Below, piece after piece: positions 23,207 to 31,810 of a stretch of DNA of 35,821 nucleotides (the stretch's first letter is position 1; every line of letters starts with the position of its first letter). This DNA is from Dehalococcoidia bacterium. Its GTDB lineage: Bacteria; Chloroflexota; Dehalococcoidia; UBA6926. A program made the translations under genes and the position numbers. The notes under the pieces are model-generated. The model ran no database searches, was not told the origin of the DNA, and worked only from the letters and a program-made list of their open reading frames with translations. Where the stretch lies: NCBI GenBank assembly GCA_009841045.1, contig VXMO01000022.1, forward strand, positions 1 to 35,821. The letters are read 5' to 3'.

Positions 23207-25561
23207 ATGTCAGACGGTGTCGTTGGCGTTCGGCAGATGCCAAAGCGCGAACTCACGGAAATACAGAAGCGGCAGGCATCCCTGCTCTGGTTTTCAGAAG
23301 TCGATTCCGGCGATCTGGCCCTTGCCGGCGGCAAGGGAGCCAATCTCGGCGAAATGACGCGCAGAGGCGCGCCGGTTCCCCCCGGGTTCGTGGTCAGCGT
23401 CGTTTCCTATCAGAAATTCCTCTCAGACAACGGTCTCGACGCAAGGCTGAGCGAGATTCTCGGCCGTGTCGACGTGTATCACTCCTCTAACCTTGTGGAG
23501 GTCGCCTCACAGGCTCAGCAGGCGATCCTCTCCGCGCCCATGCCCGCCGATCTCGCCGCTGAAATCACAGAGGCCTACAAGGAACTCGGTGAGGGGCCCG
23601 TTGCCGTCCGCTCATCCGCAACGGCGGAAGATCTGCCGGACGCCTCGTTTGCGGGCCAACAGCGCACGTATCTGAATGTGGAGGGCATCGAACAGGTTCT
23701 GGAAACCGTCAAGGGCTGCTGGGCGAGCCTGTTTGAGGCGCGCGCCATCTTCTATCGCGCGGAGCAGAATTTCAATCAGCTTGGCGTCGGCATCGCCGTG
23801 CCCGTGCAGCGCATGGTGCAGTCCGAGATTTCGGGCGTCATGTTCACGGCGGAGCCGAATCGCAGCGACCGCTCGAAGATTCTTATTGAGGCCGTTTACG
23901 GCCTCGGCGAGTCTGTTGTATCCGGCGCAGTGACGCCGGATTCTTATTTGATCCAGAAGGACGGCATGGAGATCCTGGAGAAGCGACTGGTGCCGCAGAG
24001 CAGGATGCTCACGCGCAATCCGGACGCCGTGGGCGCGGACGACCTGAACCACGAGGTGGATGTCCCTGCCGAGATGTCACGCACATACAAGCTCACGGAC
24101 AGTCAGATTGCAGAGGTTGCGCAGTTCGGACTGAACCTTGAGGAGGCATACAACCATCCCCAGGACATCGAGTGGGCCATGGAGGGCAACGCCTTCTACA
24201 TTACGCAGACACGCCCTATTACCACTCTGGGAAGCATCGGCGAATCCGAAGGGCTGGAGGTGGATGAGTCCGCGTATCCCCTGCTCTTGCAGGGCACGCC
24301 GGCAAGCCCCGGCAGCGCCACCGGAACTGTCGTCGTCTTACCAAAGATCGATGAGACGTCTCTTGATCAGCTTGAGCGGGTCAAGGAGGGTGATGTTCTG
24401 GTCACGGAGATGACCACGCCGGACTATGTTCCCGCCATGAAACGTGCCACCGCCATCATCACTGATCACGGCGGCCGCACCGCTCACGCAGCCATTATCT
24501 CCCGGGAACTGAGCATCCCGTGTGCCGTTGGAACAGGGGCAGCGACAACCACTCTGTCAAACGGTCAGATCGTGACCGTCGATGGATCCACCGGTCGTGT
24601 CTATGAGGGCGCGGTCCCGGGCGCAGGCCAAGATGTCAACGAAGACGACGCCGCGGAGAATCTCCGAACGAAGACCAACGTCTACGTCAACCTGGCGGAG
24701 CCGGATCTGGCCGATGTCATCGCCGCGCGCAACGTGGACGGCGTTGGCCTGCTCCGAGCCGAGTTCATCGTGGCGCGCATCGGTGAGCACCCCCGCCTGA
24801 TGATCGAAGAGGGACGCGGCGAGGAGTACACGCAAAAGGTGGTTGACGGCCTGATGAAATTCGCCGCCGCCTTTGATCCTCGTCCCGTCATCTACCGCAC
24901 GACCGACTTCAAGACGAATGAGTACCGGAATCTGCGGGGCGGTGACCGCTACGAGCCGGAAGAAGAGAACCCGATGATCGGGTACCGGGGCGCGGGGCGC
25001 TACGTCAAGGAGCCCGACATCTTCGCGCTTGAGATCGAGGCAGTGCGGCGGGTGCGGGCCAAGCACCCCAACCTGCACGTCATGATCCCGTTCGTCCGCA
25101 CGGTGGATGAGCTTGTTCATACCAAGTCGCTGCTGGAGCAGTACGGGCTGCGGCGCGGCGACAACGGCTTCAAACTGTGGATGATGGCCGAGGTTCCTTC
25201 AAACGTAATCCTGCTGGAGGAGTTCATCAAGGTCGGCATTGATGGCGTGTCCATCGGTTCCAACGACCTGACGCAGCTCGTTCTCGGGGTGGATCGTGAC
25301 AGCGCCATCCTTGCCGACGATTTCGATGAGCGGAACGAGGCTGTCATGCGCGCGTTGGAGACCATAGTCACGACTGCTGCGCGGCTTGGCATCACGTGCG
25401 GCATCTGCGGGCAGGCGCCCAGCTTCTTCCCGGATTTGACAGCCAAGCTGGTTGAGTGGGGCATAACCTCCGTGAGCGTCTCGCCGGATGTCATCAATCA
25501 CACGCGCCGCATCGTCCATGAGGTGGAGACAGCGCAAGCTGCAGACGCGGCCAAGAGCTAG
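23207..25561 (+). CDS. ppsA: Phosphoenolpyruvate synthase
   Basis: Makes PEP, AMP and phosphate from pyruvate, ATP and water, feeding gluconeogenesis. The 784-residue protein has the expected three parts: an N-terminal ATP-grasp domain (about 15-350) with LAGGKGANLGEM and VAVRSSATAEDLPDASFAGQ; a central swivelling domain with the phosphorylated His427 in TDHGGRTAHAAIISRE; and a C-terminal PEP/pyruvate barrel (about 480-770) with LLRAEFI, NPMIGYRGAGRY, SIGSNDLTQLVLGVDRD and the proton-donor Cys in GICGQAPS. Length matches PpsA (about 790) rather than pyruvate phosphate dikinase (about 880). ATG 23207 is chosen for its strong GAGGGGGGT site. It is a single gene with its own leader. Confidence 0.94.
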   Translation: MSDGVVGVRQMPKRELTEIQKRQASLLWFSEVDSGDLALAGGKGANLGEMTRRGAPVPPGFVVSVVSYQKFLSDNGLDARLSEILGRVDVYHSSNLVEVASQAQQAILSAPMPADLAAEITEAYKELGEGPVAVRSSATAEDLPDASFAGQQRTYLNVEGIEQVLETVKGCWASLFEARAIFYRAEQNFNQLGVGIAVPVQRMVQSEISGVMFTAEPNRSDRSKILIEAVYGLGESVVSGAVTPDSYLIQKDGMEILEKRLVPQSRMLTRNPDAVGADDLNHEVDVPAEMSRTYKLTDSQIAEVAQFGLNLEEAYNHPQDIEWAMEGNAFYITQTRPITTLGSIGESEGLEVDESAYPLLLQGTPASPGSATGTVVVLPKIDETSLDQLERVKEGDVLVTEMTTPDYVPAMKRATAIITDHGGRTAHAAIISRELSIPCAVGTGAATTTLSNGQIVTVDGSTGRVYEGAVPGAGQDVNEDDAAENLRTKTNVYVNLAEPDLADVIAARNVDGVGLLRAEFIVARIGEHPRLMIEEGRGEEYTQKVVDGLMKFAAAFDPRPVIYRTTDFKTNEYRNLRGGDRYEPEEENPMIGYRGAGRYVKEPDIFALEIEAVRRVRAKHPNLHVMIPFVRTVDELVHTKSLLEQYGLRRGDNGFKLWMMAEVPSNVILLEEFIKVGIDGVSIGSNDLTQLVLGVDRDSAILADDFDERNEAVMRALETIVTTAARLGITCGICGQAPSFFPDLTAKLVEWGITSVSVSPDVINHTRRIVHEVETAQAADAAKS

Positions 25562-25647
25562 CAGCCGCCCGGCCTGCCCTAACCCCAATTCGCCTCCGTG
25601 CGTTACACTAAATACTCATACTTCTCCGACCTACGGGGGCGCGGTGC

Positions 25648-26592
25648 ATGATTGAGGCGCGTGGCCTTACAAAGTTCTACGGCGATTTTCCGGCAATTGA
25701 GGACGTTTCCTTTGCTGCCGAACCGGGCGAGGTTATCGGGTTTCTCGGCCCGAACGGCGCGGGGAAAACGACCACCATGCGCATCATCACGGGATTCACG
25801 CCGCCCACCGCCGGCACAGCAGTTGTAGCCGGGCATGACGTGCAGGAGGAACCGCTGGACGCACGCGCATCCATCGGCTACCTGCCTGAAACCGTTCCGC
25901 TCTATACGGACATGACAGTGCGAGAGTACCTGCACTACATGGGAGAGCTGCGCGGCATGACCAAGTCTCGCGTCCGCGCTCGCGTGGAAGATGTCTTCGG
26001 ACTCTGCCGCCTTGAGGAGTACACGGACTCCCTGGTCAGCAAGCTCTCGAAGGGGTATCGACAGCGTGTAGGAATCGCGCAGGCCATCTTGCATGAGCCA
26101 CCCGTGCTCGTGCTTGACGAGCCGACTATTGGCATCGATCCGCGGCAGGTTGTTGAGACACGCCAGATCATCCGCGGTCTCGGCGGCGACCACACGGTTA
26201 TCCTTTCCACCCACATCCTGCCGGAGGTCAGCATGGTCTGTGACCGCGTGCTGATCATCCACGAAGGACGAATCGTGGTCATGGACACGGCGGAGCGGCT
26301 ATCTGCCCGCTTGGGGGGTGTCTCCCGCGTCGTGATGGACGTGCGCGGCCCGCGTGAGCAGATTCAGAAGACGCTCGCCACGGTGGACGGAGTGTCAGAA
26401 GTAACGCTTTCCGATGCGGGTGGGCGTCAACAATTCGTCGTGGAATGCGCGCCGAGCCGCGATATACGCGTCGAACTTGCCCGCGCCGTGGCGGATCATG
26501 GATGGGGCCTCGTAGAGCTCCGCGCTATGGGGCTTTCACTTGAGGAGATTTTTCTTCGGCTGACCACAGAGGACGAGGAGACGGCCGCGTGA
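25648..26592 (+). CDS. ABC transporter ATP-binding protein (GldA-like)
   Basis: ATPase of an ABC-2 exporter. Of 314 residues, the first 220 are the nucleotide-binding domain: Walker A GPNGAGKT (34-41), signature LSKGYRQR (133-140), Walker B LVLDEP with Glu158, and switch His189. The C-terminal 90 residues form an extra domain ending in AMGLSLEEIFLRLT, typical of the drug/GldA exporter ATPases. It overlaps the permease gene by 4 bp (ATGA-type, GTGA here) and heads a four-gene module with a permease, a GldG-type protein and a DUF4340 protein. In Bacteroidetes the GldAFG set supports gliding; in other phyla the same set is common and its cargo is unknown. Confidence 0.9.
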   Translation: MIEARGLTKFYGDFPAIEDVSFAAEPGEVIGFLGPNGAGKTTTMRIITGFTPPTAGTAVVAGHDVQEEPLDARASIGYLPETVPLYTDMTVREYLHYMGELRGMTKSRVRARVEDVFGLCRLEEYTDSLVSKLSKGYRQRVGIAQAILHEPPVLVLDEPTIGIDPRQVVETRQIIRGLGGDHTVILSTHILPEVSMVCDRVLIIHEGRIVVMDTAERLSARLGGVSRVVMDVRGPREQIQKTLATVDGVSEVTLSDAGGRQQFVVECAPSRDIRVELARAVADHGWGLVELRAMGLSLEEIFLRLTTEDEETAA

Positions 26593-27332
26593 ACGTGCGA
26601 ACAATCCGCACTATCTGGCTGCGTGAACTGCGCTCCTATGCGAACTCTCCCAACGCCTGGGTCATTGCCGCGATCTTCTTAGGCCTCACCGGCCTCTCGT
26701 TTGCCCTGAGCGTCACCGGGCGCTACCCGGAGGCGACAATCCGAGGCTTCCTCTTCGGCCCTATCGGTCCAATTGGTGCATTCTTCCTGACAATACTGAT
26801 CGCGCCGGCGCTCACCATGCGGCTGCTCGCAGAGGAGCAGAAGCTAGGCACGATGGAGCTTCTGTTGACCGCTCCCGTCAGAGACATTGAGATCGTTTTC
26901 GGGAAATACCTCGCAGCGCTGACAATCCTTACGGGAATGTACGCTCTCACTCTCTATTTCCCGCTCCTGCTCTTCTTCTTCGGCAGCCCGGACGTCATTC
27001 CTCTCATCACGGGGTATTTTGTCCTGTTCCTCGTGGGCGCCGTGGCTGTCGCCGTAGGGATGTTGGGCTCTGCGCTCACGGCTAATCAGATCGTCGCCGC
27101 AATCTTCTCGCTTGCCATCCTGCTTGTCCTCTGGTTATTCAACGCGACGGCAGCGTTGGGCGATCCGGATCACGCATGGACGGATGTCGTGACGTTCCTC
27201 GCAATGAACGAGCATGTCCGGGACATGGCGTTCGGCGTGTTCGACACGAGGGATATCATCTATTTCCTCTCTCTGATTGTGTTCTTCCTCTTCCTGACTG
27301 TGCGGGCCGTTGAGACCCGCCGCTGGCGGTAA
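26589..27332 (+). CDS. ABC-2 type permease (GldF-like)
   Basis: Inner-membrane permease of 247 residues with six hydrophobic segments: about 20-40 (AWVIAAIFLGLTGLSFAL), 55-80, 110-130, 137-160, 165-190 and a C-terminal one (IIYFLSLIVFFLFLTVRA). The cytoplasmic stretch LAEEQKLGTMELLLTAPVRD between the second and third is the coupling helix region shared by GldF and NosY-type permeases. The start GTG 26589 overlaps the ATPase stop. It should dimerise and pair with the ATPase encoded upstream. The following GldG-like gene starts seven bases after its stop. Confidence 0.9.
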   Translation: MNVRTIRTIWLRELRSYANSPNAWVIAAIFLGLTGLSFALSVTGRYPEATIRGFLFGPIGPIGAFFLTILIAPALTMRLLAEEQKLGTMELLLTAPVRDIEIVFGKYLAALTILTGMYALTLYFPLLLFFFGSPDVIPLITGYFVLFLVGAVAVAVGMLGSALTANQIVAAIFSLAILLVLWLFNATAALGDPDHAWTDVVTFLAMNEHVRDMAFGVFDTRDIIYFLSLIVFFLFLTVRAVETRRWR

Positions 27333-27339
27333 CCCGTCA

Positions 27340-28935
27340 ATGCGTGAGCGTCTATCGCTGCGAGGGGAGCGAGTATCCGAAGACATCGGCATAGCGCTGC
27401 TCGTCGTCGGCGCGGTTGCCGTCATCAGCGGCGCGCTCCTGTACGCCATCGTTGCGGAACTCAGAGTGTGGGCGCTTGTCCTTGTGGGTGTTGGCGCGAT
27501 TTCGCTGCTCGTCGGAGCATATCTGAGCCGCGAGCAGGTCGTTCGCATCATGTCGACTCGGCAAGGACGTTACGGCGTCAACACATTGGTGATGATTGTT
27601 GCTTTCACGGTGATTCTTGCGCTGGTCAACATCGTCAGCGCCGCTGCGAACGCCCGTGTCGACCTGACGGCCAACCAGGGGTTCACGCTTGCGACGCAGA
27701 CCCAAGAGGTGCTTAGAAATCTTGACCAGCCGGTGGAAGCTTACGGTTTCTTCACGCCCGACGATGAGGCTGCTGCCGCAACTGAACAATTGCTCCGTGA
27801 ATACGACCTGCTGAGCGGCAACTTCACATATGAAATTGTCGATCCGGAAACGGATCCTGCCAAGGCTAGCAGGTTCAATATCGACCAGAACGGTGTGGTC
27901 GTCTTTGCCTCGCGCGACCGTGTGACGCAGACACGCCAGATATCTGAGCAGGAATTCACGTCGAACCTCCTCCTCGCCACGGGCACACAGCTCCGAACCG
28001 TCTGCTTCCTGACGGGACACGGCGAGCACAGCATCCTGAGCACGACCGACATCGGGATGAGCCGTGCCAAGGAGGCGATGGAACGCGAACTATACGTCGT
28101 GCGGGACTTTGGCTTTGCGTCCGCCGGACAGGTGCCGGATGAGTGCTCTGTGGTCATAGTCGCGGGTCCTGATCGCGATCTTGTCGAGGAAGAGGGGCGA
28201 GTCGACCGTGACCTGCTCGGGAACTACCTGGCACGCGGCGGCAACGTTCTATTCCTCTTGTCTGAAGATACGCCGGATTCGTGGCTGGAACTGCTTTTCC
28301 TTGCAGGCATTGCCGCCGGTGGCGGAACGATAGTCGACCCGGCTAGTTACGCGCAGCCTGACATCACTACCCCCACAATCCGTGCTGATGCATACCTGCC
28401 CGATCACCCCATAACCGCCCCAATGATTGACCGCTCCCTTGTAACGTTCTTCCCCTTGGTTACGCGTGTCGCGCCGCTACCGCCGGAGGTCATGCAAGGC
28501 TCTGCTTTGACCGTCTATCCCTTGGCATTCACGACGGACCGCAGTTGGCTTGAGCGTGACGAGAGCAGCCTGTTTGAACCGCGATTCGACGCGGATCAGG
28601 ACACTCGCGGGCCACTCTCGATTGCCTCCGCGGTCGAATTCCCGGCCGACCCGCGCTTCCCGGAGGACACTGCGGGACGCATCGTCGCCATCGGCAACTC
28701 TGCGTTCGCCACAAACCAGTTCATCAACTCTGTGGGCAACCTGGACCTGATGATGAACTCCGTCAACTGGCTCGCGGAACAAGAAGGGCTTATCGGCGTA
28801 CGGGCACGGCTGAACGTGCCGCGCATTCTCACTCTCACGCAGCGGCAGGCGAACTGGATTCTCTACTCATCCGTCGGCGTCTTTCCGGCCTTCATGATCC
28901 TGGTCGCGGGGTGGACGTGGTGGCGGCGACGCTGA
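27340..28935 (+). CDS. GldG-like ABC transporter auxiliary protein
   Basis: 531 residues. Three N-terminal membrane segments (about 15-35, 42-62 and 78-100) precede a large external domain of the GldG/ABC-type auxiliary family, seen in VDLTANQGFTLATQTQEVL, VIVAGPDRDLV and GGNVLFLLSEDTPDSW. A last membrane helix and WTWWRRR end the chain. These proteins accompany ABC-2 exporters and have an IFT52-like fold; their role is probably to bind cargo or couple the transporter to the envelope, which is inference. ATG 27340 is preferred to TTG 27310, which overlaps the permease. No lipoprotein signal is seen. Confidence 0.85.
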   Translation: MRERLSLRGERVSEDIGIALLVVGAVAVISGALLYAIVAELRVWALVLVGVGAISLLVGAYLSREQVVRIMSTRQGRYGVNTLVMIVAFTVILALVNIVSAAANARVDLTANQGFTLATQTQEVLRNLDQPVEAYGFFTPDDEAAAATEQLLREYDLLSGNFTYEIVDPETDPAKASRFNIDQNGVVVFASRDRVTQTRQISEQEFTSNLLLATGTQLRTVCFLTGHGEHSILSTTDIGMSRAKEAMERELYVVRDFGFASAGQVPDECSVVIVAGPDRDLVEEEGRVDRDLLGNYLARGGNVLFLLSEDTPDSWLELLFLAGIAAGGGTIVDPASYAQPDITTPTIRADAYLPDHPITAPMIDRSLVTFFPLVTRVAPLPPEVMQGSALTVYPLAFTTDRSWLERDESSLFEPRFDADQDTRGPLSIASAVEFPADPRFPEDTAGRIVAIGNSAFATNQFINSVGNLDLMMNSVNWLAEQEGLIGVRARLNVPRILTLTQRQANWILYSSVGVFPAFMILVAGWTWWRRR

Positions 28936-28978
28936 GTCACGCCCTCCAAGATAGTGCCGACAGGGAACGGCGCGTTCC

Positions 28979-29560
28979 ATGAACTTCCGAATCACACTCG
29001 TCCTCGTGGTGGTTGCAGTCCTCATGGGCGGCTACCTGTGGTTCGGACCACCGCTTACCGAACCGGAGCAGGATGATAGTCCCACCTCACAGGATTGGTT
29101 CTATCTGGTCGACGACTTGATAATCAACCGCCTGGATGTAACGTATTTCGGCACGGCCGCCACGTTCATCCGGGACAGCGAGCGGGTCTGGCACTACGGA
29201 GATTTGGACGGCCCGCCGGTTAGCGAAGAGTTTGCGGGAACGCCCTTCCTTGCGGGCGGCGCGCGCTCCCCCCGCCTCATCGTTGAGAATCCTGACGAGG
29301 AAGATCTTCAGTTGTACGGCCTCGATGATCCGCAAATCACCCTGCGCTTTTACCTGGAAGATGGTCAGGCTTACACCGTCTACGTCGGTGATCTGACGCC
29401 TGATCGCATCACGAACTATGCGCGCATTGACGGTATCGACCGTGTGTATCTCCTGGATCGCTCATGGGGCGAGCACATGGCCCGCCTCATCACAGAGCAG
29501 GATATCTTCGTCAGCACGCCAACGCCGGCGCCGGACCCGGACGCCACGCCGACTCCATGA
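28979..29560 (+). CDS. DUF4340-type membrane-anchored protein
   Basis: 193 residues: an N-terminal membrane anchor (about 5-23, ITLVLVVVAVLMGGYLWF), then an external beta-rich domain resembling DUF4340 (YGLDDPQITLRFYLEDGQ, YVGDLTPDRITNYARIDG, VYLLDRSW), and a short Pro/Thr tail (TPTPAPDPDATPTP). DUF4340 proteins regularly follow GldG-type genes, which matches the position here. No function is known. Its TGA overlaps the prmA ATG (ATGA), so the export module and prmA are translated together. Confidence 0.75.
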   Translation: MNFRITLVLVVVAVLMGGYLWFGPPLTEPEQDDSPTSQDWFYLVDDLIINRLDVTYFGTAATFIRDSERVWHYGDLDGPPVSEEFAGTPFLAGGARSPRLIVENPDEEDLQLYGLDDPQITLRFYLEDGQAYTVYVGDLTPDRITNYARIDGIDRVYLLDRSWGEHMARLITEQDIFVSTPTPAPDPDATPTP

Positions 29561-30552
29561 AATGGATAGAGTTCAGCGTCATCGTCACCGGTGAGACAGC
29601 CGAGGCCGTTACGGATCTCTTTAGCCAATTCAGCCACGCGGGCGGTGTTGCCATACAGGAAATGGCTGAACCGGGCGAATTGCGTACCGGCCCGCAGTCC
29701 CTTACGCAGAGCCGCCGCGTTCGCGTGGCAGCCTATGCACCGCTTCCGGAAAACGGCGAGGATGGCGCGATTGTGGCAGCCCGGCAAGGGCTGCGGGACG
29801 GGCTGTCCTACCTGGACATGATCACGTCCGTCGGCGAGTTGCATGAACGGACAATAGCCGACGAGGACTGGGAATCCGCATGGCGTGAACACTTTCACCC
29901 GCACCGTGTCGGCCATCGATCCGTCGTCGTTCCGACGTGGCGCGACTACAACCCCGAGCCGGATGACATTGTGATTCGCCTCGATCCCGGCATGGCATTT
30001 GGCACCGGCTTGCATCCCACCACGCAGCTTTGCGCTCGCGAACTCGAAAAGCGAGTACATCCGGGACAAGCAGTGCTTGATGTCGGCTGCGGCTCCGGCA
30101 TCCTCTCAATCATTGCCGCCCGGCTTGGCGCAAGCCACGTGCGGGGCATCGATATTGACCCCGTCGCCGTCAGAGCGGCGCAGGAGAACGTCAATCACAA
30201 CAACCTCTCAGACATTATCGATATCCGTGAAGGAACCCTGCCTCGCGCCGGCCAAGACCCTTTTTCTGTTGAGCAAGAGGATTGGCCAAAGTCTGTCAGA
30301 GGCAAAGGTGGCTGGGACATTGTCGCCGCCAACCTGACGGCCGAGGTATTGGAAGAACTGGCCGCGCCGCTTGCTGTCGCGACACGCCCCGGGGGCATAC
30401 TCATTGGCTCGGGTATCATCGCTGAGAAGTTCGACTTGGCAGCATACGCGCTGATGGAGGCCGGCCTGAGGCTCATCGACGCCGTATCCGACGAAAGCGG
30501 AGACTGGCGTGCAATTGTTCTTATGAGACCCGCCCGCGTGGAGACCGGGTAG
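29557..30552 (+). CDS. prmA: Ribosomal protein L11 methyltransferase PrmA
   Basis: Trimethylates ribosomal protein L11 using S-adenosylmethionine. The 331-residue product has the N-terminal substrate-binding domain (1-120, WIEFSVIVTGETAEAV...), the linker with ADEDWESAWREHFHP and FGTGLHPTTQLC, and the Rossmann methyltransferase domain with motif I DVGCGSGILS near residue 175 and the NLTAEVLEEL loop. Length is a little above the usual 290-300, with an insertion near 235-250. ATG 29557 overlaps the upstream stop; the longer frame from 29464 is an Arg/His-rich non-conserved leader. The HAD gene follows with no gap. Confidence 0.92.
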   Translation: MKWIEFSVIVTGETAEAVTDLFSQFSHAGGVAIQEMAEPGELRTGPQSLTQSRRVRVAAYAPLPENGEDGAIVAARQGLRDGLSYLDMITSVGELHERTIADEDWESAWREHFHPHRVGHRSVVVPTWRDYNPEPDDIVIRLDPGMAFGTGLHPTTQLCARELEKRVHPGQAVLDVGCGSGILSIIAARLGASHVRGIDIDPVAVRAAQENVNHNNLSDIIDIREGTLPRAGQDPFSVEQEDWPKSVRGKGGWDIVAANLTAEVLEELAAPLAVATRPGGILIGSGIIAEKFDLAAYALMEAGLRLIDAVSDESGDWRAIVLMRPARVETG

Positions 30553-31254
30553 ATGGCGCCTATCAGAGCTGTCCTTCTGGACCTGGACGACACTCTCTGT
30601 GATTCAGAGGGCCTGACCCCCATCCGTCTGAAGGCAGTCCATAAGGCAATGGCGGATTCCGTCGACCCGACACTGCTCTCGGAGGTCATGAATGAGGCGT
30701 TGAACTGGGACTCGGTCGGCGTGCCGGGTCGATTCCTGAATCGGATGTCACGCTTGGCGGAACGGCTTGGTCTGGACGACAAGACGACCCAATTCATGCG
30801 CAACGTCTACAACAAGGTCTTGATGGACAATCTGACCCTGTATGACGGCGTGGACGAAACACTGGCATGGCTTGAAGCCCGGTTCAAGCTCGGATTGATC
30901 ACAAACGGGCCGACCGACCTGCAACGAGGCAAGATTGACGTGCTGGGGTTAGAGAATCGTTTTGGCTGCATCGCCATTGGCGGAGAGGTGGGCGCGCACA
31001 AACCGGACCCGAAGATCTTTCAGCACTGTCTGGATGGGCTGGACGTTGAGGCAGCGGAGTGTATCTATATCGGCGACCGCACAGAAGCGGACGTTGTCGG
31101 CGCGCGTAACATGGGCATTGTCGCCATCCGTATCCGAAAGTCGTACCCTTTCCCGATGGACGATGAACCGGCGCCGGACTACTTCCTGGACAGTGTGAAT
31201 GAGTTGCCGGCCCTGATGGTCAGCGAGGGCTGGGCAGCACCGGGCAACGGCTAG
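30553..31254 (+). CDS. HAD-family hydrolase (phosphatase)
   Basis: A 233-residue haloacid-dehalogenase-fold enzyme, probably a phosphatase acting on a small phosphorylated metabolite. Motif I is LLDLDDTLCD with nucleophile Asp10 and acid Asp12, motif II is the Thr in LITNGPTD, motif III is the Lys in HKPDPKIF and motif IV is IGDRTEADV. The helical cap between residues 20 and 90 puts it in subfamily I, close to YjjG/pyrimidine-nucleotidase and phosphoglycolate phosphatase types; the substrate is not predictable. Its ATG is the base after the prmA stop, so it is the last gene of the 25648 operon. Hairpins follow the stop. Confidence 0.9.
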   Translation: MAPIRAVLLDLDDTLCDSEGLTPIRLKAVHKAMADSVDPTLLSEVMNEALNWDSVGVPGRFLNRMSRLAERLGLDDKTTQFMRNVYNKVLMDNLTLYDGVDETLAWLEARFKLGLITNGPTDLQRGKIDVLGLENRFGCIAIGGEVGAHKPDPKIFQHCLDGLDVEAAECIYIGDRTEADVVGARNMGIVAIRIRKSYPFPMDDEPAPDYFLDSVNELPALMVSEGWAAPGNG

Positions 31255-31262
31255 GATTCCCG

Positions 31263-31338
31263 CTTTCTTTGAGAAAGGGGTAAAGTGAGGGCATGGCGGA
31301 AATGCCCTCCCCAAGGAGAGGGCTTGGGTAAGGGGAAG
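31263..31338. repeat. Hairpin-rich intergenic repeat-like block
   Basis: Three short inverted repeats follow one another: ctttct/agaaag (31263-31268, 31272-31277), gagggcat/atgccctc (31287-31294, 31302-31309) and a ccctc/gaggg-type pair in the ccctccccaaggagaggg stretch. The latter part resembles the CCCTCnCCnnGGnGAGGG family of mobile intergenic repeats common in bacterial genomes; identity with any named family is not tested. The G-rich end may supply the ribosome binding site for the gene at 31343. Confidence 0.45.
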
Positions 31339-31342
31339 CACA

Positions 31343-31738
31343 ATGAGCACACCCCGGGACAATCAGGACAGTGAGGCGGAACATCATGGTGATGGCCTCC
31401 GCGACGAGATCGAGGAAATCCTGCGTGAGCAGGGCGAAAAGCCCGTCATGCCGCGTCCGCCAAGAGCGCGAAACGGCGGCCCTCTTAACAGCATGGCCGG
31501 AATGTTCCGCAGCTTTGGCGGCGGTAATGGCGACAGCTTTCGGCCTGCGGCCCGTGAATTTATGAAAGCCGCCGCGCTGCTATTCCTCATGCGCTTGGCC
31601 ATCGGGCTGGCATTCGCCTTCATCGCCGTGCGCATTCTCGGGCCTCGCGCCATCCTGCTTTTCATCGTCATCGCGATGGCCGTTCTCGCCATCATCATCC
31701 TCCGCTACATGATCGCGCGCAGGCGCTACAGTCGATAA
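31343..31738 (+). CDS. Small hypothetical membrane protein
   Basis: 131 residues, not recognised. The first 75 are polar and disordered-looking with an acidic then basic character (DEIEEILREQGEKPV, PRPPRARNGGPLNS) and a Gly-rich patch. Two hydrophobic helices follow (about 72-98, AALLFLMRLAIGLAFAFIAV, and 102-124, ILLFIVIAMAVLAIIILRYM) with a basic end RRRYSR. Topology would put both ends in the cytoplasm. DEIEEILRE is a motif seen in other small Chloroflexota membrane proteins as I recall, but this is weak. ATG 31343 follows a G-rich site. It is co-directional with the CobD/CbiB-like gene, 72 bp upstream. Confidence 0.65.
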   Translation: MSTPRDNQDSEAEHHGDGLRDEIEEILREQGEKPVMPRPPRARNGGPLNSMAGMFRSFGGGNGDSFRPAAREFMKAAALLFLMRLAIGLAFAFIAVRILGPRAILLFIVIAMAVLAIIILRYMIARRRYSR

Positions 31739-31810
31739 CACACCCTTTTGATGGCACAATGGAGGCAACCTGACGCGGCAACGTAACGAGCCGCGAAGTG
31801 GAGGATGCCA

